NCBI RefSeq assembly: GCF_028368975.1
Contig: NZ_JAQNDM010000002.1
Location: 4,644,425-4,708,424, forward strand
From: Stigmatella ashevillena
GTDB lineage: Bacteria > Myxococcota > Myxococcia > Myxococcales > Myxococcaceae
DNA length: 64,000 bases
Direction: 5' to 3'
Shown here: positions 34,553 through 42,752 of the stretch, piece after piece
Position numbering within the stretch: position 1 is the first letter of the stretch
How the letters are laid out: each line of letters starts with the position of its first letter
The notes under the pieces: model-generated
The model's input: the letters and a program-made list of their open reading frames with translations, nothing else
Database searches by the model: none
What the model was told of the DNA's origin: nothing
Made by a program: the position numbers and the translations under genes

Positions 34553-34627
34553 TGAAGGGTGACGGTGCGCAGGTCGTGCCCCGCGAAGTCTTTCCGTTCC
34601 ACGTCCGTGCGAGCACAGCGCCCGGCT

Positions 34628-35770
34628 TCAGTCCGTCGCCACGCAGTGGTAGCTGACGGTGTCCCCGGCGCTCACGTACACCGAGTTTGAAGCGGAGGTG
34701 GACGTGTAGGGCAGGTACGTGGTGACGCCGTTGAGGGTGCGGTCGAAGCCATCAATGACGCGGTAATGGGAGGGGGTGATGTTGCAGGAGGCGGTGACGG
34801 TGCTGTTGGGGCAGTCCAGCGAGATGACGATGCCGTCGGCCGTTGTCGAGCCGCTGACCGTCTCACCCGTACTGGCGCAGGTGAGCTGGATGGTTCCCTC
34901 GGCTCCCGCGCCCGTCCAGTTCATCCGCACCTGGCGGGGCGCCAGCGAGCCGGTGTAGCCGGTAATCCAGCTCACGTACTGGGACACGCGCGTGAAGACC
35001 GTGTACGAGTTGCAGGTGCCGCCCTGACCCCAGCTCACGATGCCAATCAGCCGCAGTTCCGGATACTCCCGGTAGAGCGGGCCGCCGCTGTCGCCGTGGC
35101 ACCCGCCCGATGTACCCCATCCAGCGCAGATTTCCTGGGCCGCGGAGAGGTCTCGCACCAGGGGCGCCGCGTTGCAGGTAGAGGTGGGGTAGATCTTGAG
35201 ATTCGTCTGGCGCAGCACGTCGGACGCGCTGCCATAGGCGCTCGTCCAGCCCCAGCCGGAGACGATGTTGTCTGGGAACGGGGAGTCGGTGGGCTGCCCG
35301 TAGTCCGGCGAGGGGGTGTTCAGGGGAATGATCTGCGCGCCCTTGTTGATGCTCACCGGCGAGGACAGCTCGATGAGCGCCACGTCATCCACGGGAGCGC
35401 CGCTGATGCTGCGGTAGCTGGGGTGCACGATGGAGCGGGTGACGGTGCGCACCTGCTCCGTTGCCTCCGTCACGGAGATGCGGTGATCCCCTGCGATGAC
35501 CCGGAGGGAGGACGTCGAGAAGCCATTCACGCAGTGCGCCGCGGTGAGCACCCACTTGCGATGGATGAGCGAGCCGCCGCAGTGGGGACTCCCATTCAGG
35601 GTGATTCGCACCTGCCAGGGGACGTCGTTCGCGAACGACTCGACGCCGCCGATGATTTCGCGCTCCACCTGTCCAGTGGATTCCAACGAAGGGGCCTCCT
35701 CCCGCGTGGGGGTCCCACAGCCCAGAACGACCGAAGAACCGAGAACCAGGGCAGCCAGAAGTTGCTTCAC
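34628..35770 (-). CDS. Secreted chymotrypsin-fold serine protease (S1)
   Basis: 380 aa from GTG 35770 with AAGGAGG upstream. The signal peptide carries a lipobox-like VVLGC (Cys18). A propeptide ends before IIGG (39-42), the mature N-terminus. The triad is H79 (LTAAHC), D129 (PVDDVALIEL) and S228 (CHGDSGGP). The S1-pocket position equivalent to chymotrypsin 189 is Gly222, so trypsin-like Arg/Lys specificity is unlikely. A C-terminal beta-rich tail of about 110 residues follows the protease domain. Probably used extracellularly in predation or nutrition. Monocistronic. Confidence 0.93.
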   Translation of the reverse strand: MKQLLAALVLGSSVVLGCGTPTREEAPSLESTGQVEREIIGGVESFANDVPWQVRITLNGSPHCGGSLIHRKWVLTAAHCVNGFSTSSLRVIAGDHRISVTEATEQVRTVTRSIVHPSYRSISGAPVDDVALIELSSPVSINKGAQIIPLNTPSPDYGQPTDSPFPDNIVSGWGWTSAYGSASDVLRQTNLKIYPTSTCNAAPLVRDLSAAQEICAGWGTSGGCHGDSGGPLYREYPELRLIGIVSWGQGGTCNSYTVFTRVSQYVSWITGYTGSLAPRQVRMNWTGAGAEGTIQLTCASTGETVSGSTTADGIVISLDCPNSTVTASCNITPSHYRVIDGFDRTLNGVTTYLPYTSTSASNSVYVSAGDTVSYHCVATD

Positions 35771-35960
35771 GTTGCCTCCTTCCGTGCCTCCGCGAGCCGA
35801 CGCCTCCCTGGGTGGAAGGCGCGTCGCGGAGCAGAAAGGTGAGGCTAGGCAACGTGCACGGATGGGACTGTCAAGAACAGGCAAACAATGCCTCTCCTCC
35901 AAGAGGGCCCTCCTCGCTCCGCTGCTGGCGGAGTCTGTACTTTCCCCAGCGGCTCCGCGC

Positions 35961-36971
35961 TCAGTAGAACTCGTAGACGGCGAACCCGTAGATGTTGACT
36001 CCCATCGAAATGTTCGTCGAGGCGTTCGTCCCGACGAACACCTCATGCAGAACGCCGGCTTCGAGCAACTCGTAGTTGCACGCAGTGAACGCACACCCAG
36101 GCTTGGGCGTGGAGGACAGGTTGGTGCCAGGGTAGTTCGCGTTGACAGCGTTGATGGCGGCCTGCAGCTTGGACGCGGAGACGTGGATGCGGAAGAAGTC
36201 CCCCGTCGACCAAGGATACACGTTGCGCATCGTGGCTGAGAACGGCGACACCGTGGCGTATTGGAGGTTGGACGTGAAGGGGACCGACACGAAGGGCGTG
36301 AACGTGTCACTGCTGACGGCCTCCGTCCCATTGCCATCTCCGAAGGGACGGGTGTCGAACACCCCCATGACGTAGGCGAACAACTTGTTGCTCACGGTAT
36401 CCCGCAGATAGAAGATGAAGCTGAGCTGGCCGATTCCGCCGGACCACGTCGCGACCCACGGAATCTTGATATTGGCCTGTAACGTCAGTTCCGACGAGGC
36501 CGTGCGCCAAGGCGTCACGGGATTGCTGTATCTCACCTCGTACACACTGTGGGGTCCTCCACCGGTGACCGGTACCGTGTGAGGGAACCCCCAGGTGTTG
36601 ATCATGCTGCCGATGTTGTAGCAATACGCCTGGAAAGCATTTGAGCCCGTGGGCGGACCATAGTTGTAGTAGCCGCGCTGCCAGTTCTCATACGGAAACG
36701 GGGGGGTGAACCCGGTGTACTGCCCTGCGTCCCAGGTCACGAGATTGGCGACCTCACCGGCCAGCTCTGCCGAGCCTGGGTCTCCCATGTGGCGAACATT
36801 CAAATAGAAATGATTGTCCGTCAAGATGGGCTGAACTTGGGAGCGGATGGCATCCACTCCGACGCATTCAGGTGAAGAGATGGCTCGGATCTGCGGGTTC
36901 TGGTAGTCGGCCCCGAGAGCTTCTCCCGCAGCCAGCGTCAGGAGCAGGAAATAAGCGAGTGGCTGTCTCAT
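35961..36971 (-). CDS. Secreted protein of unknown function
   Basis: 336 aa from ATG 36971 (GGAAGAAC upstream). A signal peptide (AYFLLLTLAAGEALGA) precedes an aromatic-rich mature part with FTPPFPYENWQRGYYNYGPP, WVATWSGGIGQLSFIFYLRD and PWSTGDFFRIHVSASKLQAA. The composition and predicted strands suggest a beta-sandwich, perhaps carbohydrate-binding. I do not recognise a family. It lies upstream of the serine protease on the same strand with a 190-bp gap. Confidence 0.75.
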   Translation of the reverse strand: MRQPLAYFLLLTLAAGEALGADYQNPQIRAISSPECVGVDAIRSQVQPILTDNHFYLNVRHMGDPGSAELAGEVANLVTWDAGQYTGFTPPFPYENWQRGYYNYGPPTGSNAFQAYCYNIGSMINTWGFPHTVPVTGGGPHSVYEVRYSNPVTPWRTASSELTLQANIKIPWVATWSGGIGQLSFIFYLRDTVSNKLFAYVMGVFDTRPFGDGNGTEAVSSDTFTPFVSVPFTSNLQYATVSPFSATMRNVYPWSTGDFFRIHVSASKLQAAINAVNANYPGTNLSSTPKPGCAFTACNYELLEAGVLHEVFVGTNASTNISMGVNIYGFAVYEFY

Positions 36972-37119
36972 CAATGTTCTTCCTTTCGAACGGCATCTTC
37001 TACGAAGACCGAACTTCCACGTTCAAGCAGACAACCCCAGTCGCCCCTGTCAGTGGCTCCAGGTTCCTGGTCGCCTCTCTCAGTATACTCCCATTCGCCT
37101 TCAATCCCGTGAAGGATGA

Positions 37120-37398
37120 GTCCTGCCAAAAGAGGCTTTTGATGGAGGCGGCGGGTATCGAACCCACTGTATCGACGAAACAGCGTCCCGGATCCAACTC
37201 TGGACTCATGAAGACGGGCTCCCAGACATGGTTGGTCGCTATTTCTCCGTGCGTGACATGCGCATCGACAAGGCCAAGGTGGGAAACGCCAAGGTGTTCC
37301 GGTGCGAGCGGTGGACGGGCCCGCTGATCGTCTCCGGGGAGATCAAGGACGCCTTGGAGCGCATGGGAGCCACAGGCACAAGGTTCGAGGAGGTCTAG
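37120..37398 (+). pseudogene. Remnant of Imm11 (DUF1629)-type immunity gene
   Basis: From 37120 an in-frame stretch without a proper start reads RTHCIDETASRIQLWTHEDG, then LPDMVGRYFSVRDMRIDKAK, VFRCERWTGPLIVSGEIKDA and ends ERMGATGTRFEEV. This is how Imm11/DUF1629 proteins end, as I remember them, but a full protein is about 190-200 residues and the N-terminal half is missing, with a stop just upstream. A 56-residue product from ATG 37228 is possible but unlikely to be functional. It is an orphan immunity relic in the island. Confidence 0.6.
37143..37167 (-). other. Sequence like a tmRNA/tRNA 3' end (possible att scar)
   Basis: Read on the minus strand, these 25 bases give GTGGGTTCGATACCCGC followed by CGCCTCCA. 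That is a T-stem/TTCGATA loop, then a 7-base acceptor strand and discriminator A, as at the 3' end of bacterial tmRNA or tRNA. No 5' part of such an RNA is present nearby. Integrases commonly leave such 3' ends as attachment-site copies, and this one marks the edge of an accessory segment. It also lies within the Imm11-like reading frame, so coincidence remains possible. Confidence 0.35.
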
Positions 37399-37473
37399 TC
37401 CGAGCCCCGGAGGAGCACCGCAGCTTGGAAGGAACGATTTGACAAACGATGCGCTGGTTGTCACAGTATCCCA

Positions 37474-38040
37474 ATGACAGCGCCCCTGAAAGAGGACGAG
37501 GCCGCCGCGCGTCGCTCGAAGATCCTGCTCGCCGCGCGGTGGTGCTTCCTCAGCTTCGGCTTCGCGAAGACGTCGTTCGAGGACATCGCCAAGCGTGCGA
37601 ACCTCTCGCGCACGCTGCTGTACCGGATCTTCAAGGACAAGGAAGACATCTTCAAGGCCGTCTTCGTGGACTGGCTGGTTTCGCGGCATCCCGCGGCGAA
37701 ACAGGCGGCGACCGCGCCGGGCAGCCCGTACGAACGCTTGCTCAACGTGTGTCGCCTGATGGTGCTCGACCCCTGGGCAGAGATGGTCGGTGCGCCCATG
37801 GGGCGTGAGTTCTTCGACGCCTGCGAGCGGATCGATCCCGTCATCGACGCGCAGCACCGCCAGGTCTTGCTGCAATGCGTGTCCGCCATCCTGGGTGATG
37901 AGGCGAGTGCAGAGGTCTTCCTCCTCGCCTTGGACGGCCTCCTTGCGGATGAACCCACGACGGAGGTGCTGGAACAGCGAACGCGGATTCTCGCAGCTCG
38001 TTTCGTCCCCCCCCCCCAAGAGAAAGGGAAGCGAAAGTGA
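37474..38040 (+). CDS. TetR-family transcriptional regulator
   Basis: 188 aa. The N-terminal TetR helix-turn-helix is clear (ILLAARWCFLSFGFAKTSFE, then DIAKRANLSRTLLYRIFKDK). The C-terminal ligand domain is variable. Its stop overlaps the next start by GTGA, placing it first in a three-gene operon with a Rossmann-fold protein and a VTT-domain membrane protein, which it probably autoregulates. Confidence 0.9.
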   Translation: MTAPLKEDEAAARRSKILLAARWCFLSFGFAKTSFEDIAKRANLSRTLLYRIFKDKEDIFKAVFVDWLVSRHPAAKQAATAPGSPYERLLNVCRLMVLDPWAEMVGAPMGREFFDACERIDPVIDAQHRQVLLQCVSAILGDEASAEVFLLALDGLLADEPTTEVLEQRTRILAARFVPPPQEKGKRK

Positions 38041-38723
38041 GCAACACCGAAAGTCCTCCGCTGCGAGTCATCGTCTTCGGCGCGACCGGCATGGTCGGCG
38101 CGGGGGCCCTGCGCGAAGCGCTCAACGCTCCCGAGGTGGGCTCGGTGCTCAGCATCGGACGACACCCGTGCGGCGTCGAGCACCCGAAGCTGCGCGAGCT
38201 CCTGCTGCCCGATCTCTTCGACTTCGCCGCTGTCGAGAACCAACTCGTCGGCTACGACGCCTGCATCTGGGCGGTGGGCATCAGCTCCGTGGGCCTCGAC
38301 GAGGCAGCCTACGCCAGGGTGACCGAGGAGTTGACGCTCGTCTGGGCGCGCGCGCTCCTCCGGCTGAACCCAGAGTTCTCCTTCTGCTACTGCTCCGCAG
38401 GTGGCGCCGGCGGCCGTTCGATGTGGGCGCGCGTTCGGCAGCGCGTCGAGGGCGCGCTGAAGTCGATGCCGTTCCGCTATGCCGGCGCCGTCCGCCCTGG
38501 CTTCATCCGGCCCGGCCCGGGCATTCGCAGCCGCACGCGCCTCTATCAGGCTGGGATTGTCCTGCTGAAGCCGGTCTTCCTTCTCGTCCCGTTCCTCATG
38601 CGGGTGTTTCCGTTCCTGTTCACGACCTCCGAGCTCCTCGGCCGCGCGATGCTTCGCGTCGTCGAAGGACGGGCCGATCGGTTCATCCTCGAGTCGGCCG
38701 ACATCAACAGGGTCGGCGCATGA
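38037..38723 (+). CDS. NAD(P)-binding Rossmann-fold protein (epimerase-like)
   Basis: 228 aa starting at a GTG that overlaps the TetR stop. The dinucleotide-binding motif is IVFGATGMVGAGALREAL. The rest resembles short atypical SDR/epimerase proteins (YDACIWAVGISSVGLDEAAY, then NPEFSFCYCSAGGAG and YAGAVRPGFIRPG). A hydrophobic C-terminal stretch (LLKPVFLLVPFLMRVFPFLF) suggests membrane contact. No clear Tyr-x3-Lys catalytic pair is seen. The substrate is unknown; the gene is coupled by ATGA to the VTT-domain gene downstream. Confidence 0.8.
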   Translation: MSNTESPPLRVIVFGATGMVGAGALREALNAPEVGSVLSIGRHPCGVEHPKLRELLLPDLFDFAAVENQLVGYDACIWAVGISSVGLDEAAYARVTEELTLVWARALLRLNPEFSFCYCSAGGAGGRSMWARVRQRVEGALKSMPFRYAGAVRPGFIRPGPGIRSRTRLYQAGIVLLKPVFLLVPFLMRVFPFLFTTSELLGRAMLRVVEGRADRFILESADINRVGA

Positions 38724-39421
38724 GTCCGAAGACTCGCTCGCTGCGCAGCGCCAAGCTCGGCGTCGTCATCCTGGTGCTCCTCGCGCTCGCCGGTGCCTAC
38801 CACTTTGGAATCTTCGCGCGGGTCGCCGAACCGAAGATCCTGGCCGAGACGCTCGTCGAGATGGGAGCGTGGGGCTACCTCGCGTTCATCCTCGCGTACA
38901 CGGTGCTGCAGCCGTTCGGCGTCCCTGGGACGATCTTCGTCGTCGCAGCACCGCTGATCTGGCGGTGGCAGACGGCCTTTGCGCTCTCGATGATCGGGAC
39001 GATGTGCGCGAGCGTCGTCGGTTTCTCGTTCGCGCGCTTCGTGGCGAAGGACTGGGTCTCGGCTCGCATTCCCGCCCGGCTCCGCAAGTACAACGAGTCC
39101 CTCGAGCGGAACGCATTCCAGACCGTCGTCGTCCTTCGCCTGATTCTCTGGATGCCGCAGGTGCTCCACTCCTTCTTCGGCGTCTCGAAGGTGGGGTTCT
39201 GGACCCACTTCTGGGGCTCGCTCGTCGGCTACGTTCCGCCGCTGCTCTTCGTGAGCTACCTCGGCGGCGAGATGTTCGATGCGTCGGGGAGGATTCAGCC
39301 CGGCGCGTGGCCGATCCTCGCCGGACTGCTCATCGCTTCGCTGCTCATCGCCGCGCTCGTCCGAGCCTACGAGCGCCGTCGTCCCTCTGGAGGGCTCCGC
39401 GACTCACAGCGCGGTGCTTAG
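38720..39421 (+). CDS. TVP38/TMEM64-like VTT-domain membrane protein
   Basis: 233 aa with about five hydrophobic segments. The SNARE-associated/VTT signature is visible: LAFILAYTVLQPFGVPGTIF, then ALSMIGTMCASVVGFSFARF and LRKYNESLERNAFQTVVVLR, followed by GYVPPLLFVSYLGG. Such proteins are DedA-like lipid or ion transporters of the inner membrane. ATG 38720 overlaps the upstream stop (ATGA). Last gene of the TetR operon. Confidence 0.85.
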   Translation: MSPKTRSLRSAKLGVVILVLLALAGAYHFGIFARVAEPKILAETLVEMGAWGYLAFILAYTVLQPFGVPGTIFVVAAPLIWRWQTAFALSMIGTMCASVVGFSFARFVAKDWVSARIPARLRKYNESLERNAFQTVVVLRLILWMPQVLHSFFGVSKVGFWTHFWGSLVGYVPPLLFVSYLGGEMFDASGRIQPGAWPILAGLLIASLLIAALVRAYERRRPSGGLRDSQRGA

Positions 39422-39468
39422 GCGCTTCTCTTCACCGCAACATACCGAGCAACTCATGGCGCACGACC

Positions 39469-39748
39469 TCGAAGCTCGCGAACGTTCTCGGCATTCGGGT
39501 CGGACTTGGGTCTCCTGCTGAACGTGGTGTACGCACTCGCAAAGCCCTTTTCAAAGACGCCGAAGCAGGGCGCGGACTCCCTCCTCTGGCTTGCAACCTC
39601 GCCGGAAGCGGCGTCGCTCAAGGGGCAATATCTCTCGGATCGCCGTCCCGTGAGCTCATCGAAGCAAGCGATGGACCCGAAGCTGGCGGCCGACCTGTGG
39701 GCGCTGAGCGATAAACTCTGCGCCGAGGCTGCAGCGCGCGCGGCGTGA
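39469..39748 (+). pseudogene. Short-chain dehydrogenase remnant
   Basis: TSKLANVL (catalytic-Lys block of retinol-dehydrogenase-type SDRs) appears near 39466-39489 in one frame. It is followed, after an apparent deletion and frame change, by GLLLNVVYALAKPFSKTPKQ, then GADSLLWLATSPEAASLKGQ and YLSDRRPVSSSK, the usual SDR C-terminus, ending at 39748. The Rossmann half is absent. The gene lies downstream of the VTT gene and is clearly broken. Confidence 0.65.
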
Positions 39749-39959
39749 GGGCTCCCTTTGGAATGGCTCGGGCCGCTTGGCTGTCTGCTGAAGACAGGAG
39801 GAGACAACCCCTCGTTGCTGAATTGAAGACGCGCATCATCTTTGCGCCAAACGGCTTCATCCTGTGGGGTGAGCTGTCTGCCGTGGCGACCGAGGGGTAA
39901 CACGACAGCACTGCAGTATTCCCGGCCCATCGAAGTTCCTCGATTCCAAGGAGATGACC

Positions 39960-40178
39960 ATGTCGATCGGTGGCGTTTCGTCGCAGTTGACCGGCGGAAT
40001 TCTGAAAAACACGAAACAGCAGAACGACTGGATTGCCCAGGCGCCGCCCGAGATGCGCCCGCAGATGCAGGCGCAACTGGAGATGCAGAAGATGCAGGAG
40101 CTCGTGCAGATGATCACGCAGATGATGAAGGCGATGCACGAGATGTCGATGAGCGTCATCCGCAACATCGGTGGCTAA
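39960..40178 (+). CDS. Small Gln/Met-rich helical protein
   Basis: 72 aa from ATG 39960, which has AAGGAG at an ideal distance; ATG 39954 lies on the ribosome site and is rejected. The sequence opens MSIGGVSSQLTGGILKNTKQ and then is almost entirely amphipathic helix rich in Gln and Met (MQKMQELVQMITQMMKAMHE). No signal peptide. I do not recognise the family. Style and neighbours suggest it belongs to a transferred segment. Confidence 0.6.
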   Translation: MSIGGVSSQLTGGILKNTKQQNDWIAQAPPEMRPQMQAQLEMQKMQELVQMITQMMKAMHEMSMSVIRNIGG

Positions 40179-40250
40179 TCGGGCGTTCTGACGTCGCAGC
40201 GGTCAGGAACCGGCTTCGCGCGGGCCCTTTGGGCCTCGGGCGGAGCCGGT

Positions 40251-40521
40251 TCACAGCGATGAAGTGTATTTCCGAGAAGCCTCGTCGAAATCCATGAGGG
40301 GTGCTGCGATCAGGCCGTCGGCCAAGCGGCGCCCTCCGAGAGGATCGATGGCCTCGATGGTGTAGGCCGGTTCGTGCCGATCCAGGCCTGGAGATGATCA
40401 CATCGAAGGTGGTTGCCGGACCGCCCTGGGGCACGAACCAGTGGGTGTTGTTGCGTTGCGAGCACATGGCCGAGACTTCGCCCACGGCCGCGAGCTGGTC
40501 GCGGGTCGGACGAATCACCAT
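40251..40521 (-). pseudogene. Frameshifted small gene
   Basis: A strong start (AAGGAGGG before ATG 40521) opens MVIRPTRDQLAAVGEVSAMC, then SQRNNTHWFVPQGGPATTFD, and the homologous-looking continuation HEPAYTIEAIDPLGGRRLAD, then GLIAAPLMDFDEASRKYTSS, is in another frame after a one-base slip near 40385-40400. The total length is 3n+1, so restoring the frame gives about 89 aa ending at TGA 40251. Family unknown. It lies 41 bp downstream of the MFS gene on the same strand. Confidence 0.6.
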
Positions 40522-40562
40522 CCCTCCTTTTTCGTCCCGGCCAGCGGACCGACGACCCTGGA

Positions 40563-41810
40563 TCAGCAGGGCTCGTTCGTCATCGCCGCCACCGTACGTC
40601 GTCGATCAGCCGCGACCGACACGGCCCACAGCGCCAGGCCGCCCAGTGCCAGCAGGCTGCCGACCCAGCCCGGCGAGGTCCAGCCGTAGCCATGGGCAAT
40701 GGCCAGGCCGCCGAGGAACGGGCCGAGCGCGTTGGCGGCGTTGAAGGCGGAATGGTTGAGCGACGCCGCGAGGCCCTGCGCATCACCGGCTACGTCCATG
40801 AGGCGCGTCTGCAGCACCGTCCCCAGCGCCCCACCAATACCGATCAAGAAGACATCGAGCGAGAGCGTCCAGAGGTTGCCGGCAGCGAACGGGAACAGCG
40901 CGAGCACCACCGCGCTCCACATCAGCAGGGCGCCCGCCGTGCGCATCAGTGCGCGGTCGGCGAACACCGGAACCACCATGTTTCCGACGGTCATGCCGAT
41001 GCCGAAGATGCCCATGACCCACGGCACCGTGTGCAGCGGCATGTGCGTCACGCTGACGAGGATGTCCGCGAGGTACGTGTACACGGCGAACATGCCGCCG
41101 AAACCGATCGCGCCGATGGCGAGGGTGAACCAGACCTGAGAGCGCTTCAGCGCGCCGAGTTCGCGGAGAGGGTTGGCATTCGCGTCGGCCGGCGGATGGG
41201 GCGCGAAGATCGCGATCGCGATCATCGTCGCGACACCGAGCAGCGCGACCAGTGCAAACGCCCAGCGCCAACCCACGGCCTGCCCCAGCCAGTTTGCCAG
41301 CGGCACGCCCACGATCGTGGCGCAGGTGAGGCCGAGGAACATCTGGCCCACCGCGCGAGTGCGCCGGTTCGCCGGTACCAGCGACGAGGCGACGAGCGCC
41401 GCGACGCCGAAATAGGCGCCATGCGGCAGCCCGCTCAGGAAACGGAAGACGAGCATCCAGCGGTAGCCCGGCGATAAACCGGTGAGGCCGTTGAAGACCG
41501 TGAACATCGCCATGAGGATCATCAGCAGGCGGCGGCGCGGCACCCTCGCGCCGAGCACCGTCATCAACGGCGCGCCGACCACCACGCCCAGCGCGTACGC
41601 GCTGATCGCATGGCCCGCGGTGGGGGCATCGATGCCCAGCCCTTGGGCGAACAGCGGCAGCATGCTCATGGACGCGAACTCGGTCGTGCCGATGGCGAAG
41701 CCGCCCACGGCCAGGGCGAGGATGACGAGGCCGACATGGGGTGCGCGGACAGGCGGGGTGCCCGGGGAGATCACAGGAGCGGAAGCGGACATGGGGAGGC
41801 GTGAGGACAT
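40563..41810 (-). CDS. MFS transporter, drug/sugar efflux (AraJ-like) type
   Basis: 415 aa, 12 predicted transmembrane helices. The DHA1 signatures are present: GGFAIGTTEFASMSMLPLFA, then AYALGVVVGAPLMTVLGARV with PRRRLLMILM, and GLPHGAYFGVAALVASSLVP. Closest in feel to AraJ/PbuE-type exporters of Proteobacteria. ATG 41810 is assumed; ATG 41792 is an alternative and neither has a strong ribosome site. Substrate unknown. It is divergent from the methyltransferase gene and, with its neighbours, may be horizontally acquired. Confidence 0.9.
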   Translation of the reverse strand: MSSRLPMSASAPVISPGTPPVRAPHVGLVILALAVGGFAIGTTEFASMSMLPLFAQGLGIDAPTAGHAISAYALGVVVGAPLMTVLGARVPRRRLLMILMAMFTVFNGLTGLSPGYRWMLVFRFLSGLPHGAYFGVAALVASSLVPANRRTRAVGQMFLGLTCATIVGVPLANWLGQAVGWRWAFALVALLGVATMIAIAIFAPHPPADANANPLRELGALKRSQVWFTLAIGAIGFGGMFAVYTYLADILVSVTHMPLHTVPWVMGIFGIGMTVGNMVVPVFADRALMRTAGALLMWSAVVLALFPFAAGNLWTLSLDVFLIGIGGALGTVLQTRLMDVAGDAQGLAASLNHSAFNAANALGPFLGGLAIAHGYGWTSPGWVGSLLALGGLALWAVSVAADRRRTVAAMTNEPC

Positions 41811-41922
41811 AACACAGTGCGGCAAGTTCAACGATGCGTGGGTGCAACGCCAAGCCCTGGACGACAAAAGTCGCCGCGTACCGCCGTGTTACACTGCGCG
41901 TCCCGCCGCACCGGAGCAGCGC

Positions 41923-42531
41923 GTGTCTTTCCACGAATCCCTTATCCGCGGGCTATACGATCGTCTCGCGGAGCGCTACATCGCGGACCGTCCGAGCGTG
42001 CCGTGGAGCGAGCGCCCTTGGCTGGACAGATTCCTGACCCACATCCCGCCGGGCGGCAGCGTCGTCGATCTTGGCTGCGGCGCGGGCACTCCGATCGGTC
42101 GCTACCTGCTGTCGCGAGGTCACGCCGTGACGGGCATCGACACCTCGCCGCGGCTCATCGCACATTGCCGCGCCACCCTGCCCGATGGGGATTGGCGGGT
42201 CGCGGACATGTGCACCTTGGCCCTCTCGCGACAATTCCACGGCGTGCTCGCCTGGGACAGCTTCTTCCATCTCGGTCACGACGCGCAGCGAGCAATGTTT
42301 CCGGTCTTCCGCGACCATGCCCTGCCCGGCGCGACACTGATGTTCACCAGCGGCGCGGAGCACGGCGAAGCCTACGGCGACTATCACGGTGCACCGCTGT
42401 ACCACGCCAGCCTCGCGCCGGAGGAATACACGCGACGGCTCGCGGACAACGGATTCTCGGTCGTCGATCGGGTCTTCGACGATCCGGACTGCGCCGGCCA
42501 TTCCGTGTGGCTGGCGCAGCGGACGCACTGA
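41923..42531 (+). CDS. Class I SAM-dependent methyltransferase
   Basis: 202 aa from GTG 41923 with GGAG upstream. It has SAM motif I VVDLGCGAGTPIGRYL, the motif II acidic residue in GIDTSPRLIA, DWRVADMCTL, and motif IV VLAWDSFFHLGHD. It belongs to the small Methyltransf_25/11 group acting on unknown small molecules. Cytosolic. It is divergent from the MFS exporter, and the two could form a resistance or detoxification pair. Confidence 0.88.
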   Translation: MSFHESLIRGLYDRLAERYIADRPSVPWSERPWLDRFLTHIPPGGSVVDLGCGAGTPIGRYLLSRGHAVTGIDTSPRLIAHCRATLPDGDWRVADMCTLALSRQFHGVLAWDSFFHLGHDAQRAMFPVFRDHALPGATLMFTSGAEHGEAYGDYHGAPLYHASLAPEEYTRRLADNGFSVVDRVFDDPDCAGHSVWLAQRTH

Positions 42532-42752
42532 GGCGTTTTCCCGCGCGAACGTCGTCCCGCCTGCGTCCAGGGCCACTCCGCTGCCCTGCCTTCATTGGAT
42601 GGGCCGTCCTATGTCATCAACTGCTCGAACCGGTGATAGCGCGGTGGCTTGAATCACTCCGGGGGTCTGGGCTGATATCCGGTCCGTTCCGCGAAGTCGC
42701 CTCCGTTCCAAGCCGCGCCGGGAGCCGCCCAGGCGCAAGGACCTGCCTCGAC

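Noticed and set aside
33203-34627. A gene interrupted by the IS3 element
   Set aside because: Rejoining the flanks leaves an open minus-strand frame, but it runs on as an antisense frame through the DUF5953 gene and matches nothing I recognise.
37143-37500. A complete tmRNA or tRNA gene
   Set aside because: Only the 3' end pattern exists; the adjacent sequence encodes the Imm11-like tail.
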